From the NCBI GenBank assembly GCA_022573485.1, contig JACZTW010000118.1, positions 1 through 10,752 of the forward strand: a stretch of 10,752 nt of DNA, written 5' to 3'. The notes under the pieces are model-generated. The model made no database searches, was not told the origin of the DNA, and saw only the letters and a list, made by a program, of their open reading frames with translations. This document shows, piece after piece, positions 6,568-10,752 of the stretch. The DNA is from Planctomycetota bacterium (GTDB lineage: Bacteria > Planctomycetota > Phycisphaerae > UBA1845 > CAIVHJ01). Every line of letters begins with the position of its first letter. Positions within the stretch are counted from its first letter, which is position 1. Position numbers and translations under genes: made by a program.

Positions 6568-7731
6568 CGTACCCGCGTTTTCGACGAATGGCGCGATCAA
6601 AGTCTCGACGAGGTGCTTCTGGCCTGTCAGGAGCTGGTCGAAGATCCCGAGTACCCGACGGTCAAGCGTTGGCGTGCGGACGGCGGCAAAGTCGCAGGCC
6701 ATTTTCAAGTCTACTTCCCGGAGGAAATCGTCCATGCAGCCGGGATGCTGCCCGTGAAGATACGCGGGGCGTCCGAGGAGCCGACCAAAGCCGACTCGCA
6801 TTTCGGATCCTACCTGTGCTCGATTCTCAAGACGTCGCTGGACATGGTACTGAACAAGCGACTCGAGCTGGACATGTTCATTTCGCTGCCGATCTGCGAT
6901 GCCGCGCGAAACCTCGCGGCGATCTGGGGGCGAAACTTCGATTATTCCTGCCAGATTCTCTACCTGCCCCAGAATCCGAACTCGTCACACAGCGTCACGT
7001 TTCTTTGTGATGAATACAACCGATTGAAACGCACGGTCGAAGAAGTCGCCGGACGAAAGATCACTGACGAGGACGTGCGGGCATCAATGGCAGTGTTCAA
7101 TGAAAACCGCAAGCTCATGCGCGATCTGTACGACATCAAGCGAACCACGCCGTGGTTGGTCACCGCCGACGAGGCCTATTGTCTGGTCTCGGTCGGCGGC
7201 ATGATCCCGCGCGAAGAACACAATGATTTGTTGCGGACGGTGCTTCCGCAACTGCGGGCGCGTACCACCAAGAGGGAGGACCGTATGCGCGTTGTGTTCG
7301 AGGGCGGGTTTTGTGAGCAACCGCCGCTGGACCTCTTGCGTGTGCTGGGGCGTACGTGCTACATCGTCGATGATGATCTCTTGATCGGCCTGCGCTGGAT
7401 CCTCGACGACGTCCCCGTGGGCGGGGATCCCATCAGGAATCTCGCGGAGGCCTACATTGATAACTCTTCCTACAGCCCCGTCCAGCACGACCTGCGCAAG
7501 CCCAAAGAAGAAATGCTGCTGAAGCGCATCGAACACGCTCAGGCCGATGCCGTGATCGTGGCCGCTGCCAAGATGTGCGAGCCGGGCCTGGAGGAGCAAG
7601 TGGCCTACACGAATGCTTTGGACGAGAAGGGCATTCCGTACTTTGTCAGCGAGTTTGAAGAAAACATGACTTCGTTCGAGCATCTCGAGCTGCAAATCGA
7701 GACGTTCCTGGAAAATCTGCTGTTTGCGTAA
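6562..7731 (+). CDS. bzdN: Class I benzoyl-CoA reductase, gamma subunit (BzdN/BcrC/BadD-like)
   Basis: A 389-residue member of the HgdB/BcrC family ([4Fe-4S] subunits of 2-hydroxyacyl-CoA dehydratases and benzoyl-CoA reductases). Typical landmarks are FPEEIVHAAGMLPV near residues 52-65, Cys86 in YLCSIL, Cys112 in PICDAARN and Cys339 in KMCEPGLEE. These three Cys are the expected cluster ligands. With the beta subunit it should form the reductase core that receives electrons from the ATPase subunits and reduces the aromatic ring of benzoyl-CoA to a cyclohexadiene thioester. The length matches BcrC/BzdN (about 385-390). A dehydratase identity is the main alternative. Two different ATPase genes directly downstream favour an aryl-CoA reductase, because dehydratase activases are usually homodimers. 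The start overlaps the upstream stop. The enzyme is expected to be cytoplasmic and oxygen-sensitive. Confidence 0.9.
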   Translation: MMRTRVFDEWRDQSLDEVLLACQELVEDPEYPTVKRWRADGGKVAGHFQVYFPEEIVHAAGMLPVKIRGASEEPTKADSHFGSYLCSILKTSLDMVLNKRLELDMFISLPICDAARNLAAIWGRNFDYSCQILYLPQNPNSSHSVTFLCDEYNRLKRTVEEVAGRKITDEDVRASMAVFNENRKLMRDLYDIKRTTPWLVTADEAYCLVSVGGMIPREEHNDLLRTVLPQLRARTTKREDRMRVVFEGGFCEQPPLDLLRVLGRTCYIVDDDLLIGLRWILDDVPVGGDPIRNLAEAYIDNSSYSPVQHDLRKPKEEMLLKRIEHAQADAVIVAAAKMCEPGLEEQVAYTNALDEKGIPYFVSEFEENMTSFEHLELQIETFLENLLFA

Positions 7732-7749
7732 TATTCGAAGGGCCGAACT

Positions 7750-9048
7750 ATGGATTCGACGTTCAAGGTTGACGATTTGGTGGGGCGGGGCAGTCGCGAC
7801 GGCGCGCAGCTCTTTCGCGAGTGGTACGCAGCGCTCACCAAAACGGCGGAAGAGGGCGGCCAGACGGCGTATGTTTTCGTCATGGGTAGTCTCAACGAGA
7901 TTCTCAAGACGTTCGACTTTCCCGTCGTGTTCCCCGAGATCAATTCGCTGCAAACGGCGGTCCGCCGCGTGGCGCACGAGTACCTCTCCGAAGCTGAAGA
8001 CTACGGCTATTCTCCGGACATTTGCGGTTATGTGAAGGCCGACGTCGCTACGCAATTGCGGGGCGGCGAACATCCCATGGGCAAGATTCCCAAGCCGAGT
8101 ATTGCCGTTCTGACCAACGCGTGTAACACCTATATCAAATGGGCCGAGATTTGGGAACGCATGTATAAGGTGCCGATCGTCACGATCGACATTCCGGGCA
8201 CGCGCGAGGCCGACGGCCAGACCTGGCGGGGCGACGGCGATTTCGAGAACGACCGCCGCTATGTCGAAGTCCAACTCCGGGAACTCATCACGGTATGCGA
8301 ACAAGTCACGCAAAAGAAATTCGACATCGACAAACTGCGGAAAGTACTCGGTTACGCGAACGACATCAGCGTGAGCTGGAAGCGCGTTCTCGAGCTCAAC
8401 AAGAGTCGCCCATCGCTCTTCAATGCGCTGACGGACGGCACGATCTACCTCGGCGTGGCCAACTGCTTCCGCGGCACCCGCGAGGGCAGTGAGTACTTCA
8501 AGCAGCTCGTCGAGGAAATGGAATACAAGGCGGCCCACGGAATCGGCACGTTGACCGAGGAGCGTTACCGCTTGCTCTTTGTGGGCGTGCCCTGTTATCC
8601 GATCTTTCGCAGATTCAACGAGATGTTCACCGAGTGGGGCGGCACGTTTATCAACTCGACGTATCTGTGGTTTGCGTCGGGCGGAGCCAACCGCGGCTTC
8701 GAGTATGACCTCGCTCATCCGATCGAGAGCCTCGCGGAGGGCGTACTGCTCAGCGTCCGTGATGCGATGGACAGCATGTTTTACCAGGACCGGGTCCTCG
8801 CCGATATGATCGATGAGTACCATGTGGATGGCATCATTTATCACCCCATCAAGAGTTGCCGCACCGTATCGACCGGGCTGGCGGACAGCCGGCGTTACCT
8901 GGCGACCAAACGGAACGTCCCCAGTCTGTTCATTGAGTCCGACATGATGGATCGCCGCGTGGTTTCGGAAGCACAAATGAAGAATCGAATCGACGCCTTC
9001 TTTGAAGGCCTGGCGACGCGCCGCCAGCAGGCAACGATAGACTCGTGA
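7750..9048 (+). CDS. bzdO: Class I benzoyl-CoA reductase, beta subunit (BzdO/BcrB/BadE-like)
   Basis: A 432-residue HgdA/BcrB-type subunit, close to the usual 435-450. Conserved landmarks are GYSPDICGYVK with Cys92, NACNTYIKW with Cys125, GVPCYP with Cys282, and IKSCRTVSTGLADSRRYL with Cys370. The first, second and fourth Cys are the likely [4Fe-4S] ligands, and this subunit carries much of the substrate-binding site in the family. It pairs with the gamma subunit encoded 18 bases upstream. GAAGGG at 7737-7742 lies 7 bases before the ATG. The long reverse-strand open frame across this gene is a codon-bias shadow. Known from the family: benzoyl-CoA or substituted analogues as substrate. Inferred: which ring acid is used here, which the sequence does not show. 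Confidence 0.92.
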   Translation: MDSTFKVDDLVGRGSRDGAQLFREWYAALTKTAEEGGQTAYVFVMGSLNEILKTFDFPVVFPEINSLQTAVRRVAHEYLSEAEDYGYSPDICGYVKADVATQLRGGEHPMGKIPKPSIAVLTNACNTYIKWAEIWERMYKVPIVTIDIPGTREADGQTWRGDGDFENDRRYVEVQLRELITVCEQVTQKKFDIDKLRKVLGYANDISVSWKRVLELNKSRPSLFNALTDGTIYLGVANCFRGTREGSEYFKQLVEEMEYKAAHGIGTLTEERYRLLFVGVPCYPIFRRFNEMFTEWGGTFINSTYLWFASGGANRGFEYDLAHPIESLAEGVLLSVRDAMDSMFYQDRVLADMIDEYHVDGIIYHPIKSCRTVSTGLADSRRYLATKRNVPSLFIESDMMDRRVVSEAQMKNRIDAFFEGLATRRQQATIDS

Positions 9049-9058
9049 AGGTGGATAT

Positions 9059-9877
9059 ATGGCTTATGCAGCGGGTGTCGACGTTGGGTCAACGCAGACC
9101 AAGGCAGTGATCATCAACGAGGCCAGGGACATCGTCGGCCGGTCGCTGATCGATACGGGCGCGAACGTCCTTCATGCGGCAGAGAACGCTTACGAGGAGG
9201 CCCTCAAAGACTCCGGCGTCCGCGAGGTCGAGGTCGAGTACATCATCGGCACAGGTTACGGCCGCTATCGCGTGACGTTCGGCAATGCCCAGATTACCGA
9301 AATCAGTTGCCACGGACGCGGCGCGGTGCATATGTTCCCCGGCACGCGAACCGTAGTCGACATGGGCGGGCAGGACACCAAGGCGATTCGTGTCAACGCC
9401 GCCGGCGAGATTGAAGACTTTTGCATGAACGACAAGTGTGCCGCCGGCACGGGACGCTTTCTGGGCGCCGCCGCCGAGGCGCTGGACATCCCGCTCGACG
9501 ACCTCGGCTCAACGGCGCTTCAATTCACTAAAGCGGTTCGAATCAGTACGACGTGTACCGTTTTTGCCGAGTCGGAAGTGCTCTCGTGGCTCGGAAAAGG
9601 CAAGAAGATCGAAGACATCCTATGGGGCGTGCATCAATCCATTGCATCTCGCTCGGCGGGGCTTCTTCGGCGCGTCGGCGTCGTGGACGAAGTCACGTTT
9701 ACCGGCGGAGTGACCCGCAACATCGCCATGATCAAGGCGCTGGAGGAAAAGCTCGAACACAAACTGAACGTCAGCGATGAATCTCACTACATCGGTGCAT
9801 TGGGTGCGGCGCTCTTTGCCCTGGATCGCATCGTGTCCAGCAGATGCCCGCGGGACGCCGTGGAGGAGAAAGCATGA
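9059..9877 (+). CDS. bzdP: Class I benzoyl-CoA reductase ATPase, probable delta subunit (BzdP/BcrD/BadG-like)
   Basis: A 272-residue ASKHA ATPase. It has phosphate-1 GVDVGSTQTK (about 6-15), TGYGR, phosphate-2 DMGGQDTK, KCAAGTG with Cys127, TTCTVFAESE with Cys166, and an adenosine motif FTGGVTRN. ATP hydrolysis here would drive electron transfer from reduced ferredoxin, through the [4Fe-4S] cluster bridging the two ATPase subunits, to the beta-gamma core. The GGQDTK form of phosphate-2 fits the BcrD/BadG/BzdP side, whereas the next gene has GGQTMK. AGGTGG at 9049-9054, just after the upstream stop, is the ribosome site. The gene ends in an ATGA overlap with its partner. The delta-versus-alpha choice rests on motif memory and gene order, so it is moderate; membership of the family is firm. 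Confidence 0.88.
   Translation: MAYAAGVDVGSTQTKAVIINEARDIVGRSLIDTGANVLHAAENAYEEALKDSGVREVEVEYIIGTGYGRYRVTFGNAQITEISCHGRGAVHMFPGTRTVVDMGGQDTKAIRVNAAGEIEDFCMNDKCAAGTGRFLGAAAEALDIPLDDLGSTALQFTKAVRISTTCTVFAESEVLSWLGKGKKIEDILWGVHQSIASRSAGLLRRVGVVDEVTFTGGVTRNIAMIKALEEKLEHKLNVSDESHYIGALGAALFALDRIVSSRCPRDAVEEKA
9862..9876 (+). promoter_or_regulatory. Strong Shine-Dalgarno fixing the alpha-subunit start at 9874
   Basis: GGAGGAG at 9862-9868 is followed after 5 bases by ATG at 9874, which overlaps the upstream TGA as ATGA. The earlier in-frame ATG at 9844 would add ten residues of non-conserved sequence before the phosphate-1 strand and has no comparable ribosome site, so 9874 is preferred. Confidence 0.8.
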
Positions 9878-10710
9878 ATATCACTGCCGGGATCGATGTC
9901 GGCTCGACGTACACCAAGGCGATCATCATGGACGGGGACCGGGAAATCCTCGGCCGCGATCTCCGGCCTACGGGCTTCAAGCTCACGGAGGTCTCGCGGA
10001 CGGTATACCACTGCGCTCTGTCTGCTGCCGGTTTGGGTGAAGATGACATCGACTACGTCATTGCCACCGGTATCGGGCGGCACCAAGTCGATTTCAAGGA
10101 CATCCACGTTACCGACCTGACGGCCAGCGCACGCGGTGCGGGATTCCTCTTTCCCGGCACGCGCACGGTGCTCGACGTCGGCGGCCAAACCATGAAGGCC
10201 AGCCGATTGGACGAGAATCGCAAGGTGCTGTCTTTCCGCCTGAACGACAAGTGCGCCGCGGGGACGGGTGCGTTTCTCGAAAAGACGGCCCATTACATGG
10301 GCTTCAGCACGGAGGAGATCGAGCCGCTCATGAAGACGTCCAAGGAGCCGGTGACCATCTCCGGGGTGTGCGCCGTGTTTGCCGAATCCGAAGTCATCAA
10401 TCACTTGTCGCTGGGCACACCGCCTTCCGACATCATGCGCGGGGCGATCGAGTCGCTGACGGAACGCTCGGTTCAACTCATGAAACGTGTCAAGGCCGAG
10501 CCCGAGTATACGTTGGTCGGCGGAATCCTGCGCTTCGAGACAATGGCCATCGCGGTTCGCGAGCAGTTGCAGAGCGAGGTCAACGTGCCCGAGCCGGGCA
10601 CCGTGCAGTTCGTCGCCGCTTTGGGTGCGGCCATTCTCGGGCATCGTCGCTTGCAGATGCTCAGCGAAGCGATGGGCATGCCCGCTGCCGACATGGTGCA
10701 GTCGCCGTGA
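9874..10710 (+). CDS. bzdQ: Class I benzoyl-CoA reductase ATPase, probable alpha subunit (BzdQ/BcrA/BadF-like)
   Basis: 278 residues from the chosen ATG at 9874. The protein has phosphate-1 GIDVGSTYTK, TGIGR, phosphate-2 DVGGQTMKAS, LNDKCAAGTGAFLEKT with Cys127, GVCAVFAESE with Cys166, and an adenosine-side LVGGILR. The GGQTMK and FLEKTA features fit the BcrA/BadF/BzdQ group. Thauera BcrA is much longer (about 435 residues), so the short form here, nearly equal to its partner, fits the Azoarcus Bzd type. It should pair with the preceding ATPase around a shared [4Fe-4S] cluster and couple ATP hydrolysis to ring reduction. The stop overlaps a possible GTG start of the next gene. The family is firm; the subunit letter is moderate. 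Confidence 0.88.
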   Translation: MNITAGIDVGSTYTKAIIMDGDREILGRDLRPTGFKLTEVSRTVYHCALSAAGLGEDDIDYVIATGIGRHQVDFKDIHVTDLTASARGAGFLFPGTRTVLDVGGQTMKASRLDENRKVLSFRLNDKCAAGTGAFLEKTAHYMGFSTEEIEPLMKTSKEPVTISGVCAVFAESEVINHLSLGTPPSDIMRGAIESLTERSVQLMKRVKAEPEYTLVGGILRFETMAIAVREQLQSEVNVPEPGTVQFVAALGAAILGHRRLQMLSEAMGMPAADMVQSP

Positions 10711-10752
10711 GCCATTCAAACGTTCCAATTGACTTCGATCTGTGTCCGTCCG
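10707..10752 (+). CDS. Possible start of the next operon gene, cut by the window edge
   Basis: A GTG at 10707 overlaps the upstream TGA as GTGA and opens a frame with no stop to the window end, encoding about 15 residues (beginning MSHSNVPIDF if GTG is read as Met). The overlap style matches two earlier junctions in the operon. There is no good Shine-Dalgarno, and the frame is too short to identify. A ferredoxin gene would be expected nearby, but nothing here proves one. Confidence 0.3.
   Translation, partial: MSHSNVPIDFDLCPS

Noticed and set aside
7084..8976. 630-residue reverse-strand open frame
   Set aside because: It lies antisense to the clear reductase beta and gamma genes, has no recognisable motifs, and is explained by GC-rich third positions of the forward genes.
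9844..9873. Upstream ATG at 9844 for the last ATPase gene
   Set aside because: It adds ten non-conserved residues and lacks a ribosome site, while 9874 has GGAGGAG, an ATGA overlap and matching Cys numbering with its paralogue.

Overview
The window is a tightly packed, single-strand (+) catabolic operon. All genes read left to right. Every junction is an overlap or a gap of 24 bases or fewer, and no stretch of 300 bases lacks a gene. The clearest content is a complete four-gene set for an ATP-dependent (class I) benzoyl-CoA reductase or close aryl-CoA reductase relative. This is the oxygen-sensitive enzyme that dearomatises benzoyl-CoA-type thioesters with ferredoxin electrons and ATP. The host is therefore most likely an anaerobic or facultatively anaerobic bacterium that degrades aromatic or alicyclic acids. 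The DNA is GC-rich and most starts have a Shine-Dalgarno sequence. I cannot assign a phylum from sequence alone.

Layout. (1) 1-615: 3' part of a BcrA/BadF/HgdC-type ATPase (activase), cut by the window edge. (2) 605-4039: a 1144-residue three-module protein. Its modules are a ketopantoate-reductase-like Rossmann dehydrogenase, a DUF2889-like domain, and a long-chain-type acyl-CoA ligase (AMP-binding). (3) 4064-6565: a FadN-order fusion of 3-hydroxyacyl-CoA dehydrogenase and enoyl-CoA hydratase. (4) 6562-7731 and 7750-9048: the two [4Fe-4S] reductase subunits (gamma and beta; bzdN/bcrC and bzdO/bcrB). (5) 9059-9877 and 9874-10710: the two ATPase subunits. The order looks like delta then alpha, as in Azoarcus bzdNOPQ rather than Thauera bcrCBAD. 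(6) 10707 onward: a possible next gene starting at an overlapping GTG.

Inferred working model: the ligase activates a carboxylic acid to its CoA thioester, the reductase removes ring aromaticity, and the dehydrogenase/hydratase fusion carries out beta-oxidation-like hydration and oxidation of the cyclic or acyclic product. The usual stand-alone diene-CoA hydratase, zinc-type alcohol dehydrogenase, ring hydrolase (Oah/BamA) and ferredoxin are not in the window. They may lie outside it, or the fusion protein may replace some of them.

The most unusual points are the three-module KPR/DUF2889/ligase fusion, with a good internal ribosome-binding site and ATG at the first domain junction; substituted catalytic positions in the dehydrogenase half of the fusion enzyme; and a third activase gene at the left edge, which hints at a second radical reductase or dehydratase module just upstream. 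No mobile elements, CRISPR arrays, RNA genes or clear promoters or terminators were seen.
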